Below are positions 15,013-22,800 of a stretch of DNA of 26,532 bases, piece after piece. The first letter of the stretch is position 1. The number at the start of each line of letters is the position of its first letter. Below the pieces are notes generated by a model. It saw nothing but the letters and a program-made list of their open reading frames with translations. It did not search any database and had not been told where the DNA came from. The position numbers and the translations under genes are program-made. The stretch spans positions 1-26,532 of the forward strand of contig CANASS010000030.1 in NCBI GenBank assembly GCA_947364395.1, written 5' to 3'. The stretch is from an uncultured bacterium. GTDB taxonomy: Bacteria; Bacillota; Clostridia; Oscillospirales; Oscillospiraceae.

Positions 15013-15042
15013 AAGAGCGGGCCGGATCTCCGGCCCGCTCTT
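15013..15042. terminator. Bidirectional terminator after galT
   Basis: AAGAGCGGGCCGGA (15013-15026) and TCCGGCCCGCTCTT (15029-15042) form a 14-bp perfect stem with a minimal loop, flanked by an A-run upstream and TGCTTTT downstream. It serves galT and the convergent nucleotidyltransferase gene. Confidence 0.9.
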
Positions 15043-15051
15043 GCTTTTCAC

Positions 15052-15963
15052 TTAGTCCCACAGGCTGTGGGGGTAGAGCCCCTCCGCCGTCATCCGGGCG
15101 ATGGCGGAGGTCACGGTGGGCTTGTCCTCCTGGTAGGTGACGCCGTACCACTTGTCCCTGGAGGACAGGGCCCGCACGGTGGCTCTGCCCTGCTGGATGA
15201 GACGGCCCACCAGGGTGGGGAGGAGGTATTCCGCCTTCAAGGGGTTTGACGCCAGCGCCTCGCCCAGGAAATCGGGGAACCGCGCCCGGGCCTGGTCCAG
15301 CAGGGAGGGGGTGAAGCCCCAGAAGTTCATGGACACCATCGTGTCCCCGGGCAGCTGGGTCCAGGTCCGCCCGCCGTCCTCGGTGAAGCGGGGGGGCGGG
15401 CCCTTCTCGATGCGGGTGCGCTCCACGATGCCGGTGAGCAGGCCGTCCGCCCCCACCTGGCACACTCCCCGGGCCACGTGGCCGTGGTCGGTGACGGTGT
15501 TCTCCAGGCGGTAGGCCACCATGGCGTATTCATCCTGTCCGGGACTGTCGGACAGGTAGTCGTAAATCACCTGAAACGCCGACCGCCCATAGTAGTCGTC
15601 CGCGTTGATGATGGCGAAGGGCCCGTCGATGAAGGGCTGGGCCGCCAGCGCCGCCTGGGCGGTGCCCCAGGGCTTGACGCGGCCCTCCGGGATGGAATAG
15701 CCCTCCGGCAGTTCGTCCATGCGCTGGAAGGCGTAGCGCACGTCCATGGAGCCCTCGATGCGGGAGCCCACGCGCTCCTTGAAGTCCGCCTCGATCTCGT
15801 CCTTGATGACAAAGACCACCGTTTCAAACCCGGCCAGCCGGGCGTCATAGATGGAGTAGTCCAGGATGACCTGCCCGTGGCCGCCCACAGGGTCCATCTG
15901 CTTGAGGCCGCCGTAACGGCTGCCCATGCCCGCGGCCAAGATGACCAATACAGGCTTTTTCAT
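15052..15963 (-). CDS. Sugar-1-phosphate nucleotidyltransferase (UTP-glucose-1-phosphate type)
   Basis: The 303-residue protein has the nucleotidyltransferase signature LAAGMGSRYGGLKQMDPVG (9-27) and the metal-binding INADDYYG near 119-126. A conserved DKWYGVTY segment sits near the C-terminus. It belongs to the NTP_transferase family found in Clostridia with galactose genes; it probably makes UDP-glucose from glucose-1-phosphate, but substrate is inferred. It is shorter and more divergent than GalU. AAAAGGAGG precedes ATG 15963. It follows the antiporter gene after 36 nt, so they are likely co-transcribed, and it converges on galT. Confidence 0.85.
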   Translation of the reverse strand: MKKPVLVILAAGMGSRYGGLKQMDPVGGHGQVILDYSIYDARLAGFETVVFVIKDEIEADFKERVGSRIEGSMDVRYAFQRMDELPEGYSIPEGRVKPWGTAQAALAAQPFIDGPFAIINADDYYGRSAFQVIYDYLSDSPGQDEYAMVAYRLENTVTDHGHVARGVCQVGADGLLTGIVERTRIEKGPPPRFTEDGGRTWTQLPGDTMVSMNFWGFTPSLLDQARARFPDFLGEALASNPLKAEYLLPTLVGRLIQQGRATVRALSSRDKWYGVTYQEDKPTVTSAIARMTAEGLYPHSLWD

Positions 15964-15999
15964 GGGGTGTACCTCCTTTTGGGGCGGAAAGGCCCCCGG

Positions 16000-16968
16000 T
16001 CAAATGGTGAACTGGATGGCGCAGAACGCGCCGTAGATGAGCAGCAGGGCCGTGCCCTGGAAACGGCTGAGCCTGCCCCGGCGCAGGGCGGGGAGGGTGA
16101 GAAGGGCCATGGCCAGGAGCATCACCGGTATGTCCAGCACCAGCGAGGCGTTATGGCCGGCGATGACGGAGCCCTGGGGGATGGAAAAGGGGGCCAGCGC
16201 CACCGACACCCCGGACACCAGCACCAGATTGAACAGGTTGGCCCCGATGATATTGCCCAGGGACAGGGCCCCGTGGCCCTTGATGAGGGAGCTGACGGCG
16301 GTGACCAGCTCGGGCAGGGAGGTGCCCAGGGCCACAAAGGTGAGGGCGATCACCGATTCGGGGACCCCCAGGGCCTGGGCGATAAGGGTGCCGTTGTCCA
16401 CCAGCAGGTCCGCCCCCACGGCGATGAGGGCCGCCCCCGCCACCAGCAGAACCAGGTCCTTGAGCATGGAGTTTTCCTCCGCCTCCGGCTGGGAGCGGGC
16501 GGGACGGGCGGCGGAATGGGACTTCATCTGCCAAACGGTGGCGGCCATGTAGGCGCAGAACATGGCCAGCAGGATCAGGCCGGTAATCCGGCTGAAATAG
16601 CCGGTGGTGTAGGCCACTCCGGCGTAAATGGCGGCGGCGGTGAAGAAGAAGGCCACGGGAAGACGCAGGGATTTGGGGTCCACTTTACTGGGCCTGACGG
16701 CCACGGTGATGGCGGCGATGAGGGCGGTGTTGCAGATTACCGAGCCGATGGCGTTGCCGTAGGCGATCTCGCCGTGGCCGCTGAGAGCGGAGGTGGTGGA
16801 CACCATCACCTCGGGCAGGGTGGTGCCGATGGACACCACCGTGGCCCCGATGAGCAGCTCAGGCAGGCCGAACCGGCGGGCCGCGCCGGTGGCGCCGTCC
16901 ACGAACCAGTCGCCCCCTTTGATGAGGAAGACCAGCCCCACGGCGAACAGAAGAACTGGAACAAGCAT
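16000..16968 (-). CDS. Sodium/calcium antiporter, CaCA family (YrbG-like)
   Basis: The 322-residue membrane protein has about ten hydrophobic segments and the two inverted alpha-repeats of the CaCA family. These are GATVVSIGTTLPEVMVSTTS (41-60) with GNAIGSVICN (71-80), and ALTFVALGTSLPELVTAVSS with GNIIGANLFN in the second half. The two GT[TS]LPE motifs carry the ion-binding glutamates. A charged central loop (about 145-165) separates the halves. GGGAGG lies 9 nt before ATG 16968. A 7-bp hairpin (GACCCCG/CGGGGTC, about 16986-17012) occurs in its leader. No clear promoter is seen; the end of the MITE lies about 76 bp upstream. Confidence 0.92.
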   Translation of the reverse strand: MLVPVLLFAVGLVFLIKGGDWFVDGATGAARRFGLPELLIGATVVSIGTTLPEVMVSTTSALSGHGEIAYGNAIGSVICNTALIAAITVAVRPSKVDPKSLRLPVAFFFTAAAIYAGVAYTTGYFSRITGLILLAMFCAYMAATVWQMKSHSAARPARSQPEAEENSMLKDLVLLVAGAALIAVGADLLVDNGTLIAQALGVPESVIALTFVALGTSLPELVTAVSSLIKGHGALSLGNIIGANLFNLVLVSGVSVALAPFSIPQGSVIAGHNASLVLDIPVMLLAMALLTLPALRRGRLSRFQGTALLLIYGAFCAIQFTI

Positions 16969-17287
16969 GGATGGATACCTCCCGGGACCCCGATGCGTCC
17001 CGGCCGGGGTCAGCTCTGATGGTGGAAGCGCAAATAAGACTTAGAACCTGTATTCACAACCTCAATTCACCGTCTGGCCGGGTGTTTTCCCGGCATGCGG
17101 CGTTAAATTTTCTTGAAATAAACCCAATTATTTCCGCGAAAATTTGCCTTGCCTGTCGGAAAAATCCCTCGGCCATCCGGCGGTTTCGGCTGTGAGTACA
17201 GGTTCTTACTGTCATTTAAACACGCCCGTCCCGCTTTGTCAATGGGCGGACGCGGAATAGGGCATATAAAATTCTCCATATTTTGTA
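16969..17287. other. Intergenic region holding the second MITE
   Basis: This stretch between the antiporter and rhamnosidase starts has no gene. It contains a leader hairpin (16986-17012), the MITE at 17044-17205 with its TTA duplications, and about 80 bp of unassigned AT-rich sequence before the rhamnosidase promoter at 17288. The rhamnosidase leader 17317-17410 holds nothing recognised apart from its ribosome site. Confidence 0.6.
17044..17205 (-). mobile_element. MITE copy 2 (162 bp, inverted relative to copy 1)
   Basis: The ends GAACCTGTATTCACA (17044-17058) and TGTGAGTACAGGTTC (17191-17205) form terminal inverted repeats with one mismatch. TTA flanks both sides (17041-17043 and 17206-17208), a 3-bp duplication. 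The reverse complement matches 302-463 over the full length, with about seven substitutions and two compensating one-base indels. It separates the divergent antiporter and rhamnosidase genes. Confidence 0.88.
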
Positions 17288-17316
17288 TTGCCTTTGGGGA
17301 GGGGGCAGTATATAAT
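17288..17316 (+). promoter_or_regulatory. Promoter of the rhamnosidase gene
   Basis: TTGCCT (17288-17293), a 17-bp spacer and perfect TATAAT (17311-17316) lie about 95 nt before ATG 17411. It overlaps the earliest in-frame TTG, ruling out that longer start. Confidence 0.75.
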
Positions 17317-17410
17317 CAAAGAATATTTACTCAATGGATCAGGGCTGCTTGCGGGCGCTTCGCGTCGGAACGCGGCGCGGCTCTGGGGAAGAACATGGAG
17401 GCGGAAGGCG

Positions 17411-19552
17411 ATGGCGGAACGGGGCTGGATGACCATTCGGTCATGGAGAGATATCCGGCCGGCGGATGTGTTCCGCCGGGAGGGGGAGGAGGGGCCGCCC
17501 CAGGCGGGCGGGCCCCAGAACCTCCATGTGCTGGTGCGGGGACGGGTGAAGCTGCCGCCGGGGAAGTGCGTGCTCCGGCTCAGCGCCGACGACTGCTATC
17601 AGGCCTGGCTGGACGGGGAGTGGCTGGGCCAGGGGCCCGCCCCCGCCGGTCATGGCCGGTACTGGTATCAGGAGTACCCCCTGGAGGGGGGGCGGACGGT
17701 GACGCTGGCCCTCCACCTCTACTACCAGGGGCTGGTGAATCAGGTGTGGAACAGCGGGGATGGGCGGTTCGCCCTCTGGGCGGAATTCCGCCGGGGGGAC
17801 CGGATGGCGGCCCGGTGCGACGGCGGCTGGCGGTATCACGTCTGCACCGCCTACTCCGGGGAGCCCACCGGCTGTGACACCCAGTTTTTGGAGAACTTTG
17901 ACAGCCGCCGCTGGCCCGAGGGCTGGGAGCGTCCCCAGTTTAGAGCCAGGGGCTGGGGCCGCCTGGTCCCGGCCAAGTGGGCGGATTACCGGCTGTTCCC
18001 CCAGCCCACCGCCAACCTGTGGCGGGGCAGGGTGGAGGCGGCGGAGCGCCGTCCCGTCCCCGGCGGCGTCCTGCTGGACTTTGGCCGGGAGCGGGTGGGG
18101 ACCCTCCACGCCGAGGCCTGGGGCAAAGCGGGGGAGAAGCTTACCCTCCGCTTTGGGGAGGAGCTGGACGAGGCGGGACGGGTGCGGTTTGACCTGCGCT
18201 GCGGCTGCCGCTATGAGGAGACCTGGACCCTGGGGGAGGGGGAGAGCGTCCTCCACCAGTACGACTACAAGGCCTTCCGCTATGTGGAGGTACTTGGGCT
18301 GGAGGACGGTCCCGCCCTTACCCAGTGCTGGGTGTGGGAGCGGCACTACCCCATGGACGACAAACTGTGCGTCCTGTCCTGCCCCCGGGACCAGCTGGAG
18401 GATATTTTCCAGATCTGTAAGAACACTGTGCGGTGCGGCTCCCAGGAGGCCTACCTGGGCTGTCCCAGCCGGGAGAAGGGTCAGTACCTGGGGGACGCGG
18501 TGATCACCGCCCGGTCCCAGGTGTGGCTGACGGGAAAGACGGACCTTCTGCGCAAGTGCGTCCGGGACTTTACGGCCTCGGCGGAGGTATCGCCCTCCCT
18601 GCTGGCGGCGGCTCCCGGGGCCCTGCGGCAGGAGGTGGCCGATTTCTCCCTGCTCTTTCCCGCCCTGCTGCTGACGGACTATGAATTCACCGGAGACCGG
18701 GAGTTCCTGCGGGAGTGCTGGCCCGCTGTGGAGGGGATCGGCGGCCGGTTTGCCCAATACCAGCGCCCCGACGGCCTGCTGGAGAACGTGTCCCACGGCT
18801 GGAACATGGTGGACTGGCCGGAAAACTTCCGGGACGGCTATGATTTTCCCCTCGCCCGCCCGGCGGCGGGGGAGGGGTGCCACAACGTGGTCAACGCCCT
18901 GTGGTTCGGCTTTCTGCGGATGAAGGAGAAGCTGGAGCGTCTGCTGGGCCTGCCCCGGACGGGGGAGTCCCAGCGGGTGGGCGCGGCCTTTTTAAAGACC
19001 TTCTGGCACTGGGAACACAAGCTGTTCGCCGACAGCGAGACCAGCGCCCACTGTTCTGTCCACGCCAATGTCTATCCCGCCTGCTTCGGCCTGACGCCGC
19101 CGGTGGGAGTGGAGGCTTACGAGCGGCTGCTTTGCACGCCGGGGCGGACGTGCGGGCCCTTCCCCATGTACTTTGCCCTGTGGGGGCTGGGCCGGATGGG
19201 GCGGCACAAGACCATGTACCGCCTGCTCACCCGGCAGGACGAATACGGCTGGCGGAATATGCTCCGGGAGGGGGCCTCCACCTGCTTTGAGGTGTGGGGG
19301 AAGGACCAGAAGCGGAACGCCAGTCTGTGCCGACCCTGGGCCAGCGGCGCCATTCCTCTCATCATTGAGGAGCTGGCAGGGGTGAAGCCCGACCCGGACA
19401 TGCCCACCGGCTTCCGCTTCGAGCCCAGGCTTCCCTGGAGCTGGAACGATTTTGCTCTCCAGGTCCCTTTCCGGGGGCAGCTGGTGCGGGTGGAGCAGCA
19501 GGAGTGGCGGGCCGCGCTGACGGTCCAGCCCATGAACAGGAACAGGGAATGA
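17411..19552 (+). CDS. GH78-type alpha-L-rhamnosidase-like glycoside hydrolase
   Basis: The 713-residue protein has the GH78 layout. An N-terminal carbohydrate-binding-like region is followed by a beta domain with LLDFGRERVGTLHAEAWG and LRFGEELDEAGRV, and YDYKAFRYVEVLG before an alpha/alpha-six barrel. GCPSREKGQYLGDAV (about 347-361) corresponds to the GH78 segment usually read as CP.R.E..GW.GD, with substitutions. NMVDWPEN and a late FEVWGKDQ stretch also fit the barrel. There is no signal peptide, so it acts on internalised oligosaccharides or glycosides. ATG 17411 is preceded by GGAGG. The gene is monocistronic, from the promoter at 17288 to the strong terminator at 19618. Rhamnose specificity is a family inference. 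Confidence 0.8.
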   Translation: MAERGWMTIRSWRDIRPADVFRREGEEGPPQAGGPQNLHVLVRGRVKLPPGKCVLRLSADDCYQAWLDGEWLGQGPAPAGHGRYWYQEYPLEGGRTVTLALHLYYQGLVNQVWNSGDGRFALWAEFRRGDRMAARCDGGWRYHVCTAYSGEPTGCDTQFLENFDSRRWPEGWERPQFRARGWGRLVPAKWADYRLFPQPTANLWRGRVEAAERRPVPGGVLLDFGRERVGTLHAEAWGKAGEKLTLRFGEELDEAGRVRFDLRCGCRYEETWTLGEGESVLHQYDYKAFRYVEVLGLEDGPALTQCWVWERHYPMDDKLCVLSCPRDQLEDIFQICKNTVRCGSQEAYLGCPSREKGQYLGDAVITARSQVWLTGKTDLLRKCVRDFTASAEVSPSLLAAAPGALRQEVADFSLLFPALLLTDYEFTGDREFLRECWPAVEGIGGRFAQYQRPDGLLENVSHGWNMVDWPENFRDGYDFPLARPAAGEGCHNVVNALWFGFLRMKEKLERLLGLPRTGESQRVGAAFLKTFWHWEHKLFADSETSAHCSVHANVYPACFGLTPPVGVEAYERLLCTPGRTCGPFPMYFALWGLGRMGRHKTMYRLLTRQDEYGWRNMLREGASTCFEVWGKDQKRNASLCRPWASGAIPLIIEELAGVKPDPDMPTGFRFEPRLPWSWNDFALQVPFRGQLVRVEQQEWRAALTVQPMNRNRE

Positions 19553-19617
19553 TTCCCGCCGTATCCAATAAGGACGCCGCCCTGGTTTCCGGCGTTGACG
19601 GGGAGAGCGGCAAGGGT

Positions 19618-19663
19618 AAAAAAGGGCCGGATTGTGGAATTTCCACAATCCGGCCCTTTTTTT
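19618..19663. terminator. Very strong terminator after rhamnosidase
   Basis: A 20-bp perfect stem (19618-19637 with 19643-19662, core GGGCCGGATTGTGG) has a 5-base loop, A6 on the left and T7 on the right. It ends the rhamnosidase transcript before the degV-marR promoter. Confidence 0.93.
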
Positions 19664-19688
19664 CGGCGGCTTTTTGGCGGAACCGGGA

Positions 19689-19717
19689 TTGACAAACGGC
19701 GGAGACAGGTCTATGAT
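19689..19717 (+). promoter_or_regulatory. Promoter of the degV-fabT-like operon
   Basis: Perfect TTGACA (19689-19694), a 17-bp spacer and TATGAT (19712-19717). The expected transcription start near 19724 falls in the first operator box. Confidence 0.88.
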
Positions 19718-19719
19718 AC

Positions 19720-19748
19720 TTTGAAAGTCAAATAATTTGATAATCAAA
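19720..19748 (+). promoter_or_regulatory. Tandem FabT-like operator boxes
   Basis: TTTGAAAGTCAAA (19720-19732) and TTTGATAATCAAA (19736-19748) are two TTTGA-N3-TCAAA palindromes 16 bp apart centre to centre, so they lie on nearly the same helical face-and-a-half. This core is the one reported for streptococcal FabT. They sit on the start site of a promoter whose operon encodes a FabT-like MarR protein, which fits autoregulation. Binding is inferred. Confidence 0.75.
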
Positions 19749-19786
19749 ATATCTGGGCTTCAAAGTTTTGTGAGGAGTGGTTCGAC

Positions 19787-20635
19787 ATGGTACGCATCAT
19801 CACCGACGGCACCAGCGACCTGTCCGTCCAGCGGGGGCTGGAGCTGAACGTTCACGTTATGCCCATGCGGGTGTTTTTTGGCCAGGACAGCTTTTTGGAC
19901 GGAGTGGACATCACCCGGGAGGAGTTTTTTGCCCGCCTCACCTCCGGGGACGTGCTGCCCACCACCTCCCAGCTCAACCCGGAGGACTTTTTAGAGGTGT
20001 TCCAGAAGTATGTGGACCAGGGGGATGAGATCGTGGGCATTTTCCTGTCCACTGAGCTGAGCGGCACCTGCCAGTCCGCCTGCATCGCCCGGGATATGGT
20101 GGAGGGCGGGGAGATTCATATTGTGGACTCCCGCACCGTCACCTTCGCCCTGGCCCTGCTGGTGGAGGAGGCGGCCCGTATGCGGGACCAGGGGCTGTCC
20201 GCCGCCCAGATCGCGGCCGAGGTGGAGAAACTGGCCCAGCGCACCCGGCTGCTGGCCATTGTGGACACCCTGACCTACTTAAAGAAGGGCGGGCGCATCT
20301 CCGCCGCCACCGCCGCCGTGGGCGGCTTGCTGGGCATCAAGCCCATTGTGGGGGTGGACAGCCGGGGCACGGTGGAAGCCCTGGGCAAGGCTCGCTCCAT
20401 GGCCTCCGGCCTGGAGTGGATCGCCCGGCAGATCGGGCAGGCGGCCCCGGCGGACCCTGCCCGCCCGGTGGCCTACGGCCACTCCAACGCCCCGGAGCGG
20501 GTGCCCCTGTGCATGGAGGCGCTGAAGGAGGTTCTGCCCCAGGACCTGCCCCCGGTGGTGGGGTCCATCGGCGCGGTGATCGGCACCCATGTGGGCCCCG
20601 GCGCGGTGGGGGTGGCCTACATCGCGTCGGAGTGA
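19787..20635 (+). CDS. DegV family fatty-acid-binding protein (FakB-like)
   Basis: The 282-residue protein has all usual DegV/FakB landmarks: ITDGTSDLS (5-13), LPTTSQLNP (57-65), LSTELSGTCQSA (87-98) with the ligand-contacting Ser-Gly-Thr, VDSRTVT, the LKKGGRIS turn (165-172), the KARS arginine (203) and the C-terminal THVGPGAVG with His268. FakB proteins hold a fatty acid while FakA phosphorylates it, giving acyl-phosphate for phospholipid synthesis; FakA is not in the window. AGGAG precedes ATG 19787. It is the first gene of an operon with a FabT-like regulator 8 nt downstream, and the promoter carries two FabT-like boxes, which supports a lipid role. Confidence 0.92.
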   Translation: MVRIITDGTSDLSVQRGLELNVHVMPMRVFFGQDSFLDGVDITREEFFARLTSGDVLPTTSQLNPEDFLEVFQKYVDQGDEIVGIFLSTELSGTCQSACIARDMVEGGEIHIVDSRTVTFALALLVEEAARMRDQGLSAAQIAAEVEKLAQRTRLLAIVDTLTYLKKGGRISAATAAVGGLLGIKPIVGVDSRGTVEALGKARSMASGLEWIARQIGQAAPADPARPVAYGHSNAPERVPLCMEALKEVLPQDLPPVVGSIGAVIGTHVGPGAVGVAYIASE

Positions 20636-20643
20636 GGGCTTCC

Positions 20644-21108
20644 ATGGAGAACCAGGATTATACCCGGGAGCTGAACCGCTTTCTGGTGGAGGTTTTCAAC
20701 GATATTTTGAAGACGGAGGAGGCCTACGTCTCCCAGAGCTGTCCCGACCTGTCCGTTCGGGAGGTGCACCTCATTGAGGAGGTGTGCCGGGCGGTGGACC
20801 AGGGGCGGGACAACCGGGCCTCGGCCATCGCCGCCGCCCAGCACGTGACGGCGGGCACCCTCACCGCGGCGGTAAACCAGCTGGAGGCCAAGGGTTATCT
20901 GGAACGGGTGCGGGACGGCAGCGACAAACGGTCCGTCCGGCTGCGCCCCACCCAGAGGGGCCGGGAAGCCGACCTGCACCACGCCCGATTCCACCGGGAG
21001 CTGGTGGAGGACGCCGTGGAGGCGCTGACGGCGGAGGAGCGGTCGGCGCTGGCCCGTGGGCTCAGCGGTGTCTCCGCTTTCATCCGGAGGAAGCATTTGA
21101 CCCCGTAG
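20644..21108 (+). CDS. MarR-family regulator, FabT-like
   Basis: The 154-residue protein is a winged-helix regulator (about residues 36-105): helix pair up to ARAS/AIAAAQHVTAGTL, recognition helix near 70-82, wing at VRDGSDKRSVRLRPT (89-103). From memory it resembles pneumococcal FabT throughout: NRFLVEVFNDILKTEE, DLSVREVHLIEEV, GTLTAAVNQLEAKGYLERVR and FHRELVEDAVEALTAEE all have near counterparts. FabT represses fatty-acid synthesis genes when bound to acyl-ACP. The gene begins 8 nt after degV and uses a GGAGTGAGGG site over the degV stop. Two FabT-type boxes at the operon promoter suggest autoregulation. The assignment rests on recall of the family, not on a search. Confidence 0.82.
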   Translation: MENQDYTRELNRFLVEVFNDILKTEEAYVSQSCPDLSVREVHLIEEVCRAVDQGRDNRASAIAAAQHVTAGTLTAAVNQLEAKGYLERVRDGSDKRSVRLRPTQRGREADLHHARFHRELVEDAVEALTAEERSALARGLSGVSAFIRRKHLTP

Positions 21109-21161
21109 CGGGGCCGTGAGGGCGGCCTGGATGAAAAGGGACCGGCCAGCGGACAGAGAAA

Positions 21162-21194
21162 AGCCCCCGCCCGGATGAACGCCGGGCAGGGGCT
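21162..21194. terminator. Terminator between fabT-like gene and tmk
   Basis: AGCCCCCGCCCGG (21162-21174) pairs with CCGGGCAGGGGCT (21182-21194) with one C-A mismatch. On the minus strand it is followed by TTTCTC, so it mainly serves tmk, five bases after the tmk stop. Confidence 0.75.
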
Positions 21195-21198
21195 CGTC

Positions 21199-21822
21199 TT
21201 ATTTAAAATAGGGAGCCGCCGCCGTCCAGACCCGCTGGGCCACCTGCTCCGGGGCGCCCACGCCGTCCACCACGGCCACGTTTTCCACGTCTTTCAGCCG
21301 CTCAAAGGCCCGGAAGTACAGTTCCCGGGTTTGGCGCAGCCGGTCCTCCTGGTCGAAGATCTCCTCCACAAAGCGGTTTTGATGGATGCGCTCCAGGGCG
21401 GTTTCCACGGGCACGTCCAAAAATATTGTGAGGGTGGGCCGCAGCAGCTGGGCGCTGAGGGCGTTGGCCTGAATCACCCAGTCCATGTCCACGTCCACGC
21501 TGTGGTAGGCGTAGGAGGAGAAATAGTAGCGGTCGCTCACCACGGTGATCCCCTGGTCGATGGCGGCGCACAGGCCGTCCACCTCGTTGACCAGGTGGTC
21601 GATGCGGTCGGCGGCGTACAGCGCGGCGATGACCCGGTTGTCGGCGGTGACCCGGCCGGTGAAGATCTGCCGGATCAGGGAGCCGACAGGGCCGCCGGTG
21701 GGCTCCCGGGTCTCCCGGCAGGGGACGCCCAGCTCCTCCAGCCGCTTCACCAGGGGGCCGGTCTGACTGCTCTTGCCGGAGCCGTCGATGCCCTCCAGCA
21801 CAATGAATTTTCCTTTTTCCAT
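21199..21822 (-). CDS. tmk: Thymidylate kinase
   Basis: The 207-residue protein phosphorylates dTMP to dTDP. GIDGSGKSS (11-19) is the P-loop, REPTGGPVG (39-47) the dTMP-binding segment, and DRYYFSS (97-103) the DR[YH] motif. The LID region near FVEEIFDQEDRL follows. Length is normal. GAGGAGGG lies upstream of ATG 21822, overlapping the stop region of the preceding mscS gene 15 nt away, so the two are co-transcribed. The pairing is not the usual tmk-holB arrangement. Confidence 0.95.
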   Translation of the reverse strand: MEKGKFIVLEGIDGSGKSSQTGPLVKRLEELGVPCRETREPTGGPVGSLIRQIFTGRVTADNRVIAALYAADRIDHLVNEVDGLCAAIDQGITVVSDRYYFSSYAYHSVDVDMDWVIQANALSAQLLRPTLTIFLDVPVETALERIHQNRFVEEIFDQEDRLRQTRELYFRAFERLKDVENVAVVDGVGAPEQVAQRVWTAAAPYFK

Positions 21823-21837
21823 GGGACAGCCCTCCTC

Positions 21838-22689
21838 TCAGCGGTCCACCATGTGCACATTGACATGGGGATAGGTCATTCCAATGCCCGCGCGGTCAAA
21901 GGCGGGCTTGAAGCCGTCCATCAGGTCGTGGTACACCGTCCAGTAGTCGGCGTTGGCACACCACACCCGCATGACGTAGGAGATGGCGTTGTCGCCATAG
22001 CTGTCCACGTGGACGATGGGCTCCGGGTCGTCCAGCACCAGGGCGTGGTCCGCCGCCATCCGTCCCAGCAGGGAGATCACCTGCTCCGTGGGGGCGTCGT
22101 AGGAGGCGGACACCTTCAGCTCCACCCGGCGGGTGGGTTGGCTGGAGAAGTTGGTGATGTTGGCGGATACAATGGTGCTGTTGGGCAGCTGGACCAGCTT
22201 GTTGTCCAGGGTGGCGAGCTTGGTGTAGAACATGCCGATCTCCTCCACGGTGCCGGAACAGCCTCCGGCGTCCACGAAGTCGCCCACCACAAAGGGGTGG
22301 GAGGCCAGCAGCTGCATCCCGCCCGCCACGTTGGAGAGGAAGTTCTGAAGCGCCAGGGAGAAGGCCAGGCCCACCACGGACAGCACCGCCACCAGAGAGG
22401 TGACCTCGATGCCCAGGCGGTCCAGCACGGTGATGACGGCCACCGACCACAGGGCGCACTTTAAAATGGTGCGCAGCAGGGTCTGAAGGGGCGCGTCCAG
22501 CCTGGAACGGCTCAAGGCCCTGTCCAGGACCTTCATCAGCATCTTCACAACTACAAGGCAGAGCGCCGCCGTGATGAGGGCGCTGAACACCTTGCTGGTG
22601 GTAATCTGGGAGATGGTTTGCTGAAAATCGCTGACCATGGTTTCCATGTCCATTGTGGTGTCGATGGCCGCGGCGAGAAACGGACCCAT
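21838..22689 (-). CDS. mscS: Small-conductance mechanosensitive channel, MscS family
   Basis: The 283-residue membrane protein has three membrane helices near residues 32-54, 73-92 and 96-128. The third carries the pore signature GLAFSLALQNFLSNVAGGM (107-125). The cytoplasmic beta domain follows with VVGDFVDAGGCSGTVEEIG (134-152) and LPNSTIVSANITNFS. It opens under membrane tension to release solutes. ATG 22689 is chosen because AAAGGAGG lies 8 nt upstream, inside an alternative start six codons earlier. It has its own strong promoter and leads an operon with tmk. Confidence 0.95.
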   Translation of the reverse strand: MGPFLAAAIDTTMDMETMVSDFQQTISQITTSKVFSALITAALCLVVVKMLMKVLDRALSRSRLDAPLQTLLRTILKCALWSVAVITVLDRLGIEVTSLVAVLSVVGLAFSLALQNFLSNVAGGMQLLASHPFVVGDFVDAGGCSGTVEEIGMFYTKLATLDNKLVQLPNSTIVSANITNFSSQPTRRVELKVSASYDAPTEQVISLLGRMAADHALVLDDPEPIVHVDSYGDNAISYVMRVWCANADYWTVYHDLMDGFKPAFDRAGIGMTYPHVNVHMVDR

Positions 22690-22720
22690 GAATCCGCCTC
22701 CTTTCACTTATAGTGGAAAA

Positions 22721-22749
22721 ATTATAGCATAAAATGCCTCAGTGTTCAA
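22721..22749 (-). promoter_or_regulatory. Promoter of mscS-tmk operon
   Basis: On the minus strand TTGAAC (22744-22749), a 17-bp spacer and TATAAT (22721-22726) lie about 32 nt before ATG 22689. Confidence 0.85.
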
Positions 22750-22800
22750 TCCGCCGCCGAAAAATGTTGAACGGGGCGGGAGGACCGGCAGGCGCGGAAG

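Noticed and set aside
15478..17019. 513-codon plus-strand open frame across the nucleotidyltransferase and antiporter genes
   Set aside because: It spans two well-recognised minus-strand genes and their gap, and its Gly/His/Gln-rich translation matches no family. It is a GC-skew artefact.
17441..18883. 480-codon minus-strand open frame inside the rhamnosidase gene
   Set aside because: It is complementary to a gene with clear GH78 motifs, a promoter and a terminator in the plus direction.
19728..19740. TCAAATAATTTGA as a separate palindromic operator
   Set aside because: It arises from the facing halves of the two TTTGA-N3-TCAAA boxes and has the reverse polarity of the FabT core, so it is probably a by-product of the tandem arrangement.
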